Below are positions 21,095 to 32,679 of a stretch of 42,215 bases of DNA, in pieces; within the stretch, counting starts at the first letter, position 1; each line of letters opens with the position of its first letter. The stretch spans positions 1 to 42,215 of the forward strand of contig FLMG01000406.1 in the NCBI GenBank assembly GCA_900088475.1. Reading direction: 5' to 3'. Below the pieces are notes generated by a model. The model worked only from the letters and a program-made list of their open reading frames with translations. It was not told the origin of the DNA and did no database searches. A program made the translations under genes and the position numbers. The DNA comes from Hyphochytrium catenoides. Lineage: Eukaryota > Sar > Hyphochytriomycetes > Hyphochytriales > Hyphochytriaceae.

Positions 21095-24000
21095 ATGAGC
21101 TGGTTAAGCAACTCACTCAAGATTGCAGGAGACCTTCTAGAAAAGGTCGATCAGACAGCGGCCGCCCGACTTCAAGGTGAGAGTTTCTAGGAAAGTGACG
21201 CATAACCGACGTAACCATTCACAATCACTGGCGCCGCAGAGAACGAAGATGAGCGGACGCTCTATGCCGCAGCGGAAGACGAAGACGGTATGTGGACTAA
21301 TCTGGCCTTCCCTGGTAGCCCTCTCAACCGCCTCTCACCCTGATCCGTCCGCTTCAATTTACTTCTTTGTTCATAGACGTTTTACACAGAGAAGTCAGCC
21401 CGCTGGCGAGAGAAGATCCTGCATTGGGTGTAATCTCAGGATCGGAAGATGGTGAGGGTTCGGTGGATATTCAGTTGGAGGACGAAGCTGACGAAGCTAG
21501 TGCCCAAGCACCAAGCCTGGCCAGCAGAGACGGACATGTCGGGATTGGCGAAGCTGAACCGACGTTGCCACGAAGCCCTGTGTCATCTGAAAGTGACCAC
21601 CCGGACAGGAGAGATGCCTTCTCTTCACCCAGCAAGGCGAAGGCATCAAGAGGACCGGCTGAGCCTTCACCCTCTCGCGCCTCTCCACCTCCATCTAACC
21701 AACTAATCGAGCTGTTGGAGGAGAAGAAGCGGTAAGGCAGAGGGGTCGCAAGCTATGACCTCGCTTTCTTACGTCCGCACTATCTCTCTTGCGTATACTC
21801 TCCTAATTAGACTAAAGGCAGTCGTGAAGGAGCTGGGCACGAGTCTGAAGCGAAAAGAAAACAAGCTGGCGATACTTCAGAAGAAGTTAGAAGAGACGGA
21901 GAAGGAGCTCGAACTCCTAGAGCTTGACAGTAAGCGCGTTATTGGCAAGCTTACGGCACAACTGGAGGAGGTGAAGGTGAGAGCAGGAAGTCCTGTTGAG
22001 TTGATTTCTGTGATAGCCACGTGTCGTCCTCTTTTTTTCATCCTTGCCCGAAGGCCCGCAGATTGAGGGAGGTCAACGCGAACCTCATGTAACCTTTCCT
22101 TAACGCAGCCGTTCTCTTCCCTATTTCAGGCTTCCCGCAGTGGTGACGAGCAGCAGTTCCAAGAGACCTTGAAATCCAAAGATGCATTTCTCGCGAACCT
22201 TGACCTGGAGCGCCAGTCCCTAGCTGAGAGGGTGGAAAAGTAAGTCGGCCATGGCTCACCAATTTACCAGGGTGTGTCTCCTTCTTCGGTGGCCAGCTAT
22301 TGAAATTTTGACAAAGAGAAACAGAAAGGGTGATTTATTGTCCTTTTGTTAGGCTTGATGCGGACAAGATCGAGCTGTTGGGCCAAATAGAGACACTGCA
22401 AATGGAGATCGGGGACATACGCTCTAATAAACAGATGACCAGGTAGGAAATCTAGCCTTCATAATAGAAGCTCTATTAGTTGTGGGGTGCCGGTCAAGGT
22501 TATTAGCCGATCCTCTCTGTCTTATCAATGGCTTATCCTAGAGATGTATTATGCACTGCCAGAACTTCAAGATCTATCCTTCAGACAATCTTGTTCTTCT
22601 GTGCCTTCTCCCTCTTAGCGTCGAAGCCGAGAAAGTTGTGGGTGCCCTGCAGGAGGAGATTCGATCCTTGCAGGACGTTATGCGTGCAGAAAGAGAACAA
22701 CAGGCGGTAACTGTCAGAGAACTGCAACTGCGCGCTAGGGAGCTTGAAAACGCCAACTTGGTTCAAACTCAAGCGTTAGGGGCGTTGCAGCGAGAGCTGG
22801 AGAATGCTAGACGCAGCAATCCTCTGGTACGTCTCTAACAACAGTGTAGCAAAGAAATTATCGATCAAGGAGCGGAGTGGGGATCGCTAGCCATTGGTGG
22901 GACTGGAGAGAACGTCAACAGTCACTTCGTCCAAACGTGTAGATGGAAAGAGTCATAGCAGTGAGATGCCCAAAGAATATTTGCGGGCCGTAATATGGAG
23001 GCTTAGGGCATCAAGGGAGAGCGCAAGCGCAGATAGGCGACTCCTTTCATTAGATTGGGGGGAAGGCTGAGAGGGACGGAGCGACCGATTTCCCTAGGCG
23101 TCAAAGGGCGCGGCTTGCATTGAAGAGTGAGAAGACTTGCTGTTCTTGGCATGAAAAGCCCTTGTTATCAATGCCTGATCCTGCCTTAGGGTGAGGAGTT
23201 GACTCCGTTGTCCGCATGCAGGTCACTGCCGAAAAAGAGAGGCTACAGGCCAGCATTACTTCTCTCGAAGAGCAGCTAAGAGATGCCGAAAAGCAGCTAT
23301 CGGTGGAGAGAGCGCTTGTTAGCCAGTTGCAGGCAGAGGCAAGCCGTAAGGACAAGGTAGCGGACACCTTCCTACGTAAATCTTACTCCGTCTACTGCTA
23401 CCGACCTGTGACCCCTTTTGTCCTGCTGTAAGTCTCTCTCCCACTTTAGTGACCACTGCCCTTTCCCTCTTCTTCGGTGTTGACATATCGTTCATAGGAA
23501 CACGATGCCTGGAGATCCTCCACAGAGCAAGCACACTACACGATGCGGAAAGAACTAGAAGCTGCTCACGCAGAGGTAAAGGCTGGCTTCCTCCCTTCAT
23601 TGTTAAACTATATTCCTGTTGTGCACCCTCGGTCCAGCTCTTTCATGCTTCCCTTTCGACGCTTCTCCTCCGCAGATCCCATCTCACACAAGTAAACCGC
23701 AACTAACCTTAGCCATGACCCACAGATCGCTCAGTTGAATACTCTACTCAGTAGTGCCCAGGAAACGAAGAGGAGGCCCAGCGAACCAGAACTGGAGACC
23801 AAGCTAAAGGTAGTACCGTGACATAATGCTGGAGAGGGCTAGCGTAGCGCACGTATCTTAGCTCTCAATATTTCTAAATACAGGGCATTACGGAGCGTCT
23901 GATTCTAAAGCAAGAGCAACTAGACAAAGCCCTGAGCGGTCAGGGCATTCTCCAAGCGCGGCTACAGGCTACAGAAACTCGTCTCAGGATGGCAGAAGAG

Positions 24001-24679
24001 AAGGTAAGGGTTTCAAGCAAAGTCTCAAATATTGTTGCAGCCTTATCCTAGCAGGCTACCTTCTAGACACTATAGCATGCCGGAGTAAGCCCTCTTTTTC
24101 AGATGCGTTTCAAACTCTGCAATTTCCATCTCAGCCCTCTCTATCGCCTCTCTGGGGTCCGTGATAGAATGCTGTAGCAACTAAGCACGACCCTGCAGGT
24201 AAAGCGGCTCACCGAGGAGAGCACGGAATACTTTGACGCTGAGGCAGGTTACCGGTCTGTCAACCGTCTCAACGTCCTGAGGCCGAGGAGGATTAACGTC
24301 GCACCGATAGTCAAGAATGAACGGGTCGCGAAAGCAGGTAAGAAGAGTCAACGGCCGAAAGACGAAGCGTGGTACAAGGCCATGTGACCCTTTTGTCAAA
24401 GGGAGCTAGGTGCATCGATACCGGATTCCAGTTATCTGACCACTGTCCTCTTCTCATGTACCAGTCAATTTTATGGACAACTGGACGCTAAAGACCTTCA
24501 ACGTGCTCCGCGCAAACCCGACCGCCCGCCTCTTCTTCGTCTTCTATCTCCTGGTGCTACATCTCTGGGTTCTCCTGATCATTTCCTTTCATACAGACCA
24601 CTTGCAAGAAGAGATAGAGCTGCCGGAAGGTCTGGGCGATGAGGGGCTCGAGGGAGCAATGCCGGGCAGGCCGGACTAA
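21095..24679 (+). CDS. GOLGA5: Golgin-84-like coiled-coil Golgi tether
   Basis: Golgin-84 is a tail-anchored coiled-coil protein of the cis-Golgi that captures vesicles and supports ribbon or stack structure. Thirteen exons: 21095-21176, 21240-21287, 21377-21731, 21811-21976, 22130-22239, 22353-22442, 22619-22826, 23222-23356, 23498-23575, 23726-23809, 23884-24003, 24199-24337, 24465-24679 (609 aa; the animal protein is somewhat longer). The N-terminus MSWLSNSLKIAGDLLEKVDQ closely matches the golgin-84 start (MSW..L...AEDLL..VDQ). Residues 45-165 are acidic and Ser/Pro-rich. Residues 165-520 are a heptad-rich coiled coil (Lys/Glu/Leu/Gln). The end has RANPTARLFFVFYLLVLHLW, a single C-terminal membrane span with a short acidic tail, the diagnostic golgin-84 anchor. 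It is divergent from importin-9 and convergent with the kinase. Confidence 0.9.
22827..23221 (+). other. Long intron 7 of the golgin-84-like gene
   Basis: At 395 nt this is the longest intron in the gene. It starts GTACGT and ends CATGCAG. I checked it for a missed exon: no in-frame segment with coiled-coil character and splice sites stands out, and the flanking exons join in phase 0 without a gap in heptad pattern. Confidence 0.6.
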
Positions 24680-24785
24680 GCGCTTGCCGTCTCATGGTTG
24701 AAGGTTCCTTTGTCCTCTCTTCGCTTTCTCTCGTTCTCGGTGTTCCATATCTATGTATAGTACTGTTGCAAAGCATTCTACTGTT

Positions 24786-24791
24786 AATAAA
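24786..24791 (+). terminator. Putative polyadenylation signal of golgin-84
   Basis: A canonical AATAAA lies 107 bases after the golgin stop codon, just before the last bases of the convergent kinase gene. If used, cleavage would fall inside the 3' coding end of the kinase on the other strand, so the two transcripts would overlap tail to tail (inference). Confidence 0.45.
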
Positions 24792-24800
24792 ACTTTAAAG

Positions 24801-27800
24801 TCACATAAGCGTACAACCTGGAGAATGTTCGTCTGTGTCAATGCCAAGTAGTTCCCTGGATGTCGTCGGAGGTCGACTGAAGGAAAATGACTGCAGCCAA
24901 GGGTGCTGCAAAGCGTCCTGAGGGGTCAATCGGCTAGTCGGATCCTTCGTAAGAAGTTTGCTTATCTGCATTTGTGAGAGAAGAGGATACAGGTGGTTAG
25001 GCCACAAGCACTGGGAGATAACGAGGCACACGTCGACCCTACCAGGTCCTTTGCTTCTTGACTTATGCAGTCCCACTCGGGGCTGTGAAACTCATAAGCG
25101 ACAGCTTTGTTTGCCGCGCGCAACTGTTGGTCGTTGACGCCGTAAAAGGGTTCATACGCACACAGCAGGATATAGACAACCACACCAACCTGACACGATA
25201 AGTGTGACATAGATCCCAACAGGAAGTAAGGGCTCTAAGATTCCGAACCCATGTACCCTATTCAATTCATCAACGTACCGAGAACATGTCCACCTGCGCG
25301 GGATAGGACTCGGAAGGGCCAGCATTCAGAATCTCGGGCGCCACGTAGCCCGGGGTTCCACACCTGTCATAGATTGCCGAAAGGCAGGGAGAGAGCAAGG
25401 GACCGATCAGCAGTGAGACAAAGCAGCATTTCTGCAGCCTTTGGAGCTGTACGCGATGCAAGGAGAGCGAAAAAATCACTCTTTCTAGGAAGAACTGTAG
25501 CTCACCTGCCACGAACCGTGCCATCCTCGCTTAAGAACGTTGACATGCCATAATCTGCCAGCTTAAGCAAACCCCTAAGTATAAGAAGGCAATCTCAGTA
25601 ACAGTGCCATGAGAGGCAAGAGAGGAAGTTCATATACGCACAAAGGATGTGCCTGTAAGTAAAGGGATCACTCAGCCAGAAAGGGCGGGCTCATTCACCT
25701 TAGGAGTAAAGCATCAGGACTTAGGGAGATACAGAGAGCATGATGGGGAGAGAGAAAGAACGTCTTACCGAAACCTCATCAGCTCTCTTTCATCCCACTG
25801 TGAACCTCTGCTATTCCTCACAAGCTCTTCAATGCCCTCTCTGGACCTCAGGGCCAGATTGGCAAGCTTCACATCTCGATGCACCACTCGCATGCGCTGG
25901 CAGAACTCCACAGCATGAAGCAGTTCGAAGACGAGGAAAGCAGCTGCTTCTTCACGAAGTGGCCCATACTCTTCAATAATGTCAAAGAGGTCTCCTCCCT
26001 CCATGAACTCCATCTCAATCACCTAGTATTCACACGGAAAAAAGACGGCTAAGAAAGTAGCATCGTGCAAAGCTTGCGATCCGAAAGACATGAGAAGGCC
26101 AAAACAACCAGGAGAGGGAAGAAGAAATTGTTCAAAAGACGATTATTGTCCTAGTCGTGGGCTGCAGGGAAAGAAGTGACTTACAAGAAACTCTAAGGTT
26201 TCGAAGACTCCCCTGATATGCACGATATTGAGGTCTCCAGGAGACGACTGCAACGTCAGGTACGACTGTATCCACAGTTCTCGGTACAGCGTATCATTTC
26301 TCTCTCTCCCTTCGGCAACTAGGCGCCTGAAAGAGAGTGATAAAGACAACGATCAATGTTGGTACAGCAAAAGTAAGGCAGAAAGGTACTAAAAGAAGAA
26401 CCTAGCCTGGCATCCTCCAAGCGATGTCTAACTCTCTGTTACTTACCAAAAGGCATTCTTATCAACTATCTTGATAGCACAGTCTTTCTGCTCTGAATAA
26501 CCCTGGAGGGTTCAAGAGGTGAGGACGTGCCAGAGAGCTACTATACTACTTGGCCACCTCTGCGCCTCTCGCACATGCTAGTTGGCAAACTTCGTATATA
26601 TCTTACTAGCCTTCCTTATAGAGACTGTTCTCCTGCCATACCGCCCCACCGAGGAACCCCTGCAAATTCCTGCTACTTTTGTTTCTACTAAGACAAGGCC
26701 TCATACAGTCTCCGTACCTTGGCATTGCCAGTAGTCTCAAACATCTTTCTCCTAGCCCGTCGTACGCAAGAAAACCTTCCTCTTCCTAGCTCGAGTTGTA
26801 CTTCGGATACCGCCTTCGCTCTCGCGTAGGGATTTAGGTCATACAAGTCATCCAGACGAACATTCGCCGCCCGGCCCAACAAGTCGAACCACTGAAGGCG
26901 GGAGAGGAACAGATGGATTCAGTAATGACAGCGAAGGGGAGAATAATTTAGGTTTGTGTCAAACAAAGGAGTCCCCGCCAAGAGAGCTCGTCATGCAAAC
27001 TTTGAGTTGCAAGAAGTAAAGAGAGATGAACATACGAAGGTTAAGAGGTGCATAGGGTTACTCGTCCAGCTCACCTCAGTCGCGTCATCGTTACATGAGA
27101 AGCGAATTACATATGTTTCCCGCGGAGCTGCAGCCTTGGCAGTTGTCAATAGCGTAAGGTGAAGCTGCGCTGGGACGGAAGTGTCGCGCTGCAGAGATCG
27201 AGGAACGATGGTTAGCTTCCGTATACAAATAAGGCTAAGAGAGCCATGAACAGAAGTCAATGGGAACAAGCTGGCTGCAAATCATCATGGCAGCTCCCTC
27301 GCAGAGATGCATAAGCCCAGATTCATGCATAATCTCTCAAGGACTGCGAAGGGCTTGGGAGCAATGAACCTTTAAATGAGCGCTCTGGACGTGAGCGCAT
27401 CCAATGGGTCTCGCTCGTCCGTTTTCGACCGTTGCACTAGGAAGGAACTCAAACAGGAAATTCTGTCTCAAGAGAATGGTGCGGGGATAGAAGGTGGCCT
27501 AGGGGGGAACATAACCAGCAGTCGCATGAGAGCAAGGTCACATGTTACTCCGTCTTGTCTCCCTACTTCTTCCTCTCTTTGCTTTCTCCATCACCCTTCC
27601 CTGGCGTTCTTTCCAAACCCTATGTCTACGGTCCCTTTGCCATTCTAAACTTCCAGCATCTTCTTACCTCCGTTCCCTGTGCCATCATAACCCTAGACGC
27701 CACTGGGGAACCCTCAGCGAGAATGACAGACGACCTTCGCACGGGCTTCCTTTGAGTTTCGTGCACCTCTTTTAAAGCATCAGAGAAGACACTATACAGG

Positions 27801-30119
27801 AGCTTCTCCTCGCAAGAGCCCACGATGGAAGCTAGGAGCCAGTTGTTATCACTGAACTCCTCGGGTGACACTTGGCGAAGAGAGGGAAGGAGGGGTTGAG
27901 ATCTCTCAACGCCTGCCATTGTCCCTTTCTCCTTCATTGCCAAGCTCTCTGGACCGAAACCTCCATGAGAAGGCGACGGAGACTGCACTAAGTCCTCATC
28001 TCCTTCAGTGATGCTTGAGATAGTCCGCATTCGCAACTTCTCTCTCTCTGCTGCTTTCTCCTCAGATTTTGTGCCAACACCTTTGAGCTTAGCGAAGAAA
28101 CCCGAGGCCCCGGCATGGACACTAGGCTCGTCACCTAGATAAGCGGTGGTGGAGTTCGCCCCTGCCTGATTATGCAGCCTGGTGAACTTGATGCGAAGGA
28201 GAGTATCCGTCCCGGCTTCCACACCCTGATTCAGAATTGGCTTTGACACTAAAGGAATAGGGGCATTTGCCGCTTGAGCAATAGCCGGAGTCGTTGAGGT
28301 GCCCAAAGAATCCAGTGAAAGAGAAGGACAGTCAATCAGCTTGTGATTGCCGCCACAGTTGCCGCACATGCTGCCTTTAGACCTCTTAGGCTTGATGTTG
28401 AGGGAGGCAGAGCCCTGTGGCGCCTGCTCCGCCACGAGAGATGGCCCATTTAGCGTGGGAGTAGTCAAGCTTGAGCTAGGTGAGATACGTAGGTGCTGGA
28501 TTCCAAGGCCAGCACTACCCATATTGGACGATGGTGCAGGTTCTCTGTCCTGCTTTGCTCCTGTTGCTTCTCTCTTCTCTGGGTACGATTCTGATGCCAG
28601 TTTCAGTGAAGAGAAGGGTCCCGGATTACTAGTTGGCTGTGGAGTCTGCGATCCCGAGGAGAAGCGTCCAGAGATGCTGCCTTCTCCTTTGAGGCTTTGG
28701 GACGTAGGCGATGGTGGTGTATGTCCAGAGTGAGGTGACCCATCATGAAGCGAGTTCTCGGTGGAAGAGTTGTTCCGTGTCCCTGGTCTGCTCGCTCTGC
28801 TATGGTGGTTGCTATGATAAAGTGAGTTTCAAGCGAAGAGATCACAGAACAGCATAGTCAAGGGTCTATTAGCAACAAACAACCGCACTTCGTCTACTGA
28901 AAACCTTACACCGACAGGCCCGTCCTTGTCAAAACATACCTCACAGGAAAATGTAGGAAGTGACAGAGACAAAGTGAAAAAGTGAAAGAGAGGAACGCAG
29001 AGGATATTCTGCTTCTATGTACTCTGTGTCGATGTTTACCTAGAGTCACCCTGACTGTATATGGTCCTCCGCATGAGGTCCTGAATGAGGTGATCCATGT
29101 GGAACTCCCAGCTTTTCGTATGGGAAGGAGGCGGGGGAGATGCCGCCGTCTCGCTCTGCACATCATCTGCTTTATGCAAGAAGGGGATCAGCACGTGCGG
29201 GCGCGTCACGTTATGTATGGCCCGATTTATGGAGACAGACGAACTCCTTCTAGCCTCTGAAGCCTGGCAATAATAGACACTGTGAGTAGGTAGACGTCCT
29301 TGCATTTTACTAGAGCGATGGAACAGTTGGGATGGAGAGACCAGCGAGAGAGGATCTACTGGAGCAAAGAGTGTGTGTGCGCGTATAAGAGAGCGCACAC
29401 ATTGACGAGAAAAGAAAGAGAAGTAATGAGAGCTAAAAACGGAGACCAAATGGTGGAAAAAGCCTCCCACTACTGCAGCACTAGGCTACCTGCGCCGAAT
29501 GGTCTATCCTCGTAAAAGAGTGCGTGGATAAGTAACCAGCTCTGTGAATCATCCTAAAGCAAGTGCTGCAGTACACGTCGCTCTCACAGCCATTGCAGAC
29601 GACTTCTCCACGGTTTTCTGCACAGTAGACGCAAGTGATCGCACCGTCATGGTCCTCCAACTCAACAGGCTTCTCTTGAGAAGAGAGAGACGCTAGCGAG
29701 GCGCCGGATGAGCTTTTTTCGATCTCAGATGGCCGTAGACCTCTCTTCTGCTCCAGATGCCAAAGCCTCCAGCTAAGAAGCAGGAAGCAGCAAAAGTAAA
29801 TAATAGCAGGTCAGGAGGAAGACAAGCAGGCATAAAGAGCAGGCACCTGGCATTTTCCAGTCTCAACCCATCGCCCACGAACTGCTGGACGGTAGGAGAT
29901 TGTGAAAGCCATAGCTCCTAGTCAGGCAGAAGTGAGTAGACTGCCAGCAGCAGACAGGCTAGCCCATGTCCTGCATCTTTACCTCTACCTCGTTCTCTAA
30001 GTTTTCCCTTCTTCCTCTTTAACAGACGCTTTCGATTACTCTATTCACTGACGACTTACGGAGTTTGCAAGGCTTGTTGGAGAGTCCAACGGAGGTGGCT
30101 TTATCTCTTCACCTGCCAT
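24801..30119 (-). CDS. Multi-domain protein kinase: RLEN-SWRLW motif, B-box, zinc knuckle, PH and CAMK-like kinase
   Basis: Fifteen exons on the minus strand: 30119-30060, 29917-29847, 29772-29490, 29263-29040, 28811-27668, 27498-27370, 27188-27075, 26891-26718, 26502-26447, 26326-26185, 26022-25769, 25574-25506, 25363-25279, 25189-25043, 24965-24801 (1038 aa). In order: RLENASWRLW at 39-48; B-box-type finger (C91, C94, C103, C106, C112, C115, H120, H128); Ser/Pro-rich linker with a C-x2-C-x3-H-x4-C knuckle (362-374); PH-like domain at about 575-690 (FLFEFLP, YVIRFSC, EWFDLLGRAA); kinase at about 708-1010 with Gly loop LGRGRFS, K744 in CAIK, HRDVKLAN (D849, N854), DYG instead of DFG (D891), CGTPGYVAPE, and DMFSVGVVVY. 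All catalytic residues are present, so it should be active. The kinase looks CAMK-like; substrate and trigger are unknown. PH suggests phosphoinositide membrane binding. Least certain joins: exon 4 to 5 and the weak GTTCAT donor of exon 6. Confidence 0.82.
29490..29772 (-). other. B-box-type zinc finger exon of the kinase gene
   Basis: Exon 3 of the kinase gene encodes the C-terminal half of the SWRLW motif, a charged linker and a compact metal-binding unit: C-x2-C-x8-C-x2-C-x5-C-x2-C-x4-H-x7-H, with VYCSTCF and HRAG in the middle. This spacing matches B-box-like fingers common in plant and protist proteins. B-boxes mediate protein-protein contacts and oligomerisation; placing one on a PH-kinase is unusual. 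Confidence 0.8.
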
Positions 30120-32052
30120 GGATCCTTGCAACAGAGTAGGGCAGATCCCTTACTCGTTGCGCTTCTATTGCTGATAACAGCAACAGCTACGCAGTCGCCG
30201 CGCCATAGATGGAAGAAGATAAATGCTAAATACTGCCGAAGGGGTTCCGTCTAGCACTACGCATGTCGCGGCCCCCAAGCAGTGACATACGAACGGCAAG
30301 ACCTCTCTTCACACTACCCAGCAGTTGACGAGGAAGCCTGCTGGCTAGGCTCTTCAATCAGATTCTCTACGTCCGCTCTCTGCTGAACCTGTTGGAAAGA
30401 TCTGTCAACGTAAAGCTCCCAATGATGATAGAGCGGCCCGATGGAAAGGATCAATCGTCTGACAGAGATGGACGGCAGCAGCTTCCCTAAGGTCCAAGGC
30501 AGAAGAGGTGAGAGACCTGTGATGATGGATGTTGAACCGCAACATGAGAGCTGCTGCCAGCCCGTACTGATTTATAATAGACGCTCAATATCAATTTCTA
30601 TCTTGGTTATTTTGATGTTTTATTCCTGACCATAAGGTGGGAAGCACTTCCTACTTCCTACACTCTTCCTTCCTTCCTACCGCCTGCCGATAGCGCCACT
30701 GACCAGGACCGATACCTTGCAAGACTCTCTAATGGGCCAGATCATTGAGCAGATCTCTGTCTTGGAAAGCCTATGAAGAGCTCATCTTGAAGAGGTCAAG
30801 AGCTACTTGTCAAGAATATGCTAGTCATCATGTTTCAGAGCGACTAGAGCCGGTCGAACCCACTGGCCCACCTCGCAGGAGCAATGAGCAATGAGTCAAA
30901 TCGCCACCGTCTACCGGAACTTAATAGGGTGATTTGGATAGCCATGGCGGAAGAAGAGCAGCAAACAGTGTGCTAGTTACCGGTGCTTGGGTGGTTTGCC
31001 ATCTTGATAACACTTTCGTGCGTGTCTCACACACCATCGTCGTCTCTCACTCACACGAAGCATACGCTGCTCATAAATGATTCACAACGACCTGGCATCA
31101 TGCCAGGCTTTCGTGATGCGATGCCCATTGACACAAATCTGTTATACTTCCCCGTACACGCCTTCATCATTAGCGTCGTCGGGGCTTTGTGATAGGAGGC
31201 TGGAGCGTTGTCCGAGTCCTCTTCCATCGCTTGCCCAATAGTAGTAACGGTTGAGAGCAGAGGTGGAAAGCGAAGGTTATGTTTGAACTACGGACCCAGC
31301 TGTCTTGGACGGATATAACGGCACTGCAACCGACGATTGATCTCAGTGGTGCTAGTTTCTCCGTGAAGACAGGTAGCATTAGCACACAGGCGCATTAGAT
31401 ATGTAGTTCCTCAGACGGTGGGTGACAAAGATAATCCTGAACACGCTGTTGCTGCTACTATCTGCCACTGGCATCTTTCCACCGTGGTCGGGCTGCTTGC
31501 GACGACTTCAATTATGAAGAAGAGGAGGGAACGGGCATGCGTGTTACTTAAGAGGTGCCGAGGAAAAGAGATGGCAGGATGTAAGAGTTCCACTTCTGTC
31601 GACGGACGAACGCGTATTCGAGCCTTCTGGGTTCTCCGTGCTCGGCGGAGACCCTGCTGAGTCGGCAGCTCTATTGCACACAAAGGAGTTTTTTGATGGC
31701 AACATGTCATCTTTTCTTTCAAACTTTACCTGACACGGTGACGTTGCACTTGGTGCTTATGGACCTGTAGAGCTCGCCTCCTGCCACGGCTATTCTTCTT
31801 CATCAGACCTGGAAGACTGATCATCAGAGCAGGTCCCCCAATTTTCAAGCAACTTCCAACGCCTTGAAGTCTTCCCTATGGCTGCCCAAGTGTTGAACGA
31901 AGCTGAAGAAGATATCCAGCCACATTGCCCTTCATCCACAAAAATGGAACCGCTATCTTCCGCATTGCACTCCCGTGATGGAGTGGGCCCACAGCGCTTC
32001 CGAACGGAGGAGTAACTTCGAAAGTAGTATCCGAGCAGGCTGTAACAGGAAT

Positions 32053-32413
32053 ATCATTTTTTCTCAGGGTGTTTAGTTCTTAGTGAGCAGCATGTGCACC
32101 CAACAAAGGTTGCCGTGCGATGCTCTTCCATGTGTCTCGAGCCGCCCACCAAGAATGTCTTTGATTCCATTATCTTTGCACTTCCACATTTGTGGACGAT
32201 GACAGGCTCCGATATACCAGCAGCCTCGCAGTAGTGAAGACGCGTCAACTTGAAGATGCGGACGCCGGCAGCCTTTCACGTTCTCGACGCCGTAGAACAT
32301 GGTCTTGACCCGGCACGGATCATTTGCGATCACCGTGTAGCCACCACCACTAATCGGTGCACCAGGGTGAATGGAGTTGGGATTGTCTTTTGACCTTAGA
32401 CCGTGCGGGCGGT
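32053..32413 (-). other. Overlapping open frames with Cys-rich content
   Basis: Two minus-strand frames are open together. One reads through about 118 codons, includes GGGYTVIANDPCRVKTMFYG and seven cysteines, and ends at 32073. The other (about 32053-32275) contains VIVHKCGSAKIMESKTFLVG and CTCCS before its stop. Neither has an upstream ATG in frame; the first ATG of the longer frame is internal. It may be the last exon of a small Cys-rich secreted protein whose 5' exons I cannot place, or chance. Confidence 0.18.
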
Positions 32414-32454
32414 ATTCGTTTTATACCATTTAGTGCTGTAACAGAGGCACTCTA

Positions 32455-32679
32455 ATGGCACGACACCAAGGACAACGAAGTCGCCTTCTCTCTCTGGCTT
32501 CTCAGGTTCCAAGAAGACGAGGAACTGATGTCTGCAGGGCGACACTCATCACTCTGAGTCACACAGGCGAAGGCGTGGCCTGGCCTATCGGAGATTATCT
32601 TGGGCAGGCTGAGATGGTTGGTTTGCTTATTTTTCCGAAGAAGAACGGGTTAGGCAGCGTCTTTGACTGCTGCTACTAG
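32455..32679 (+). CDS. Small hypothetical protein, 74 aa
   Basis: An ATG-initiated frame of 74 codons ending in TAG. The second half reads like folded protein (LITLSHTGEGVAWPIGDYLG, then VGLLIFPKKNG), but no family is recognised. It lies divergent from the Cys-rich minus-strand frames. The probability of chance is substantial in a 4-kb empty interval. Confidence 0.2.
   Translation: MARHQGQRSRLLSLASQVPRRRGTDVCRATLITLSHTGEGVAWPIGDYLGQAEMVGLLIFPKKNGLGSVFDCCY

Noticed and set aside
24965-26326. Calling the kinase a calcium-dependent protein kinase (CDPK)
   Set aside because: The kinase is CAMK-like but only about 30 residues follow it; there are no EF hands or autoinhibitory helix.
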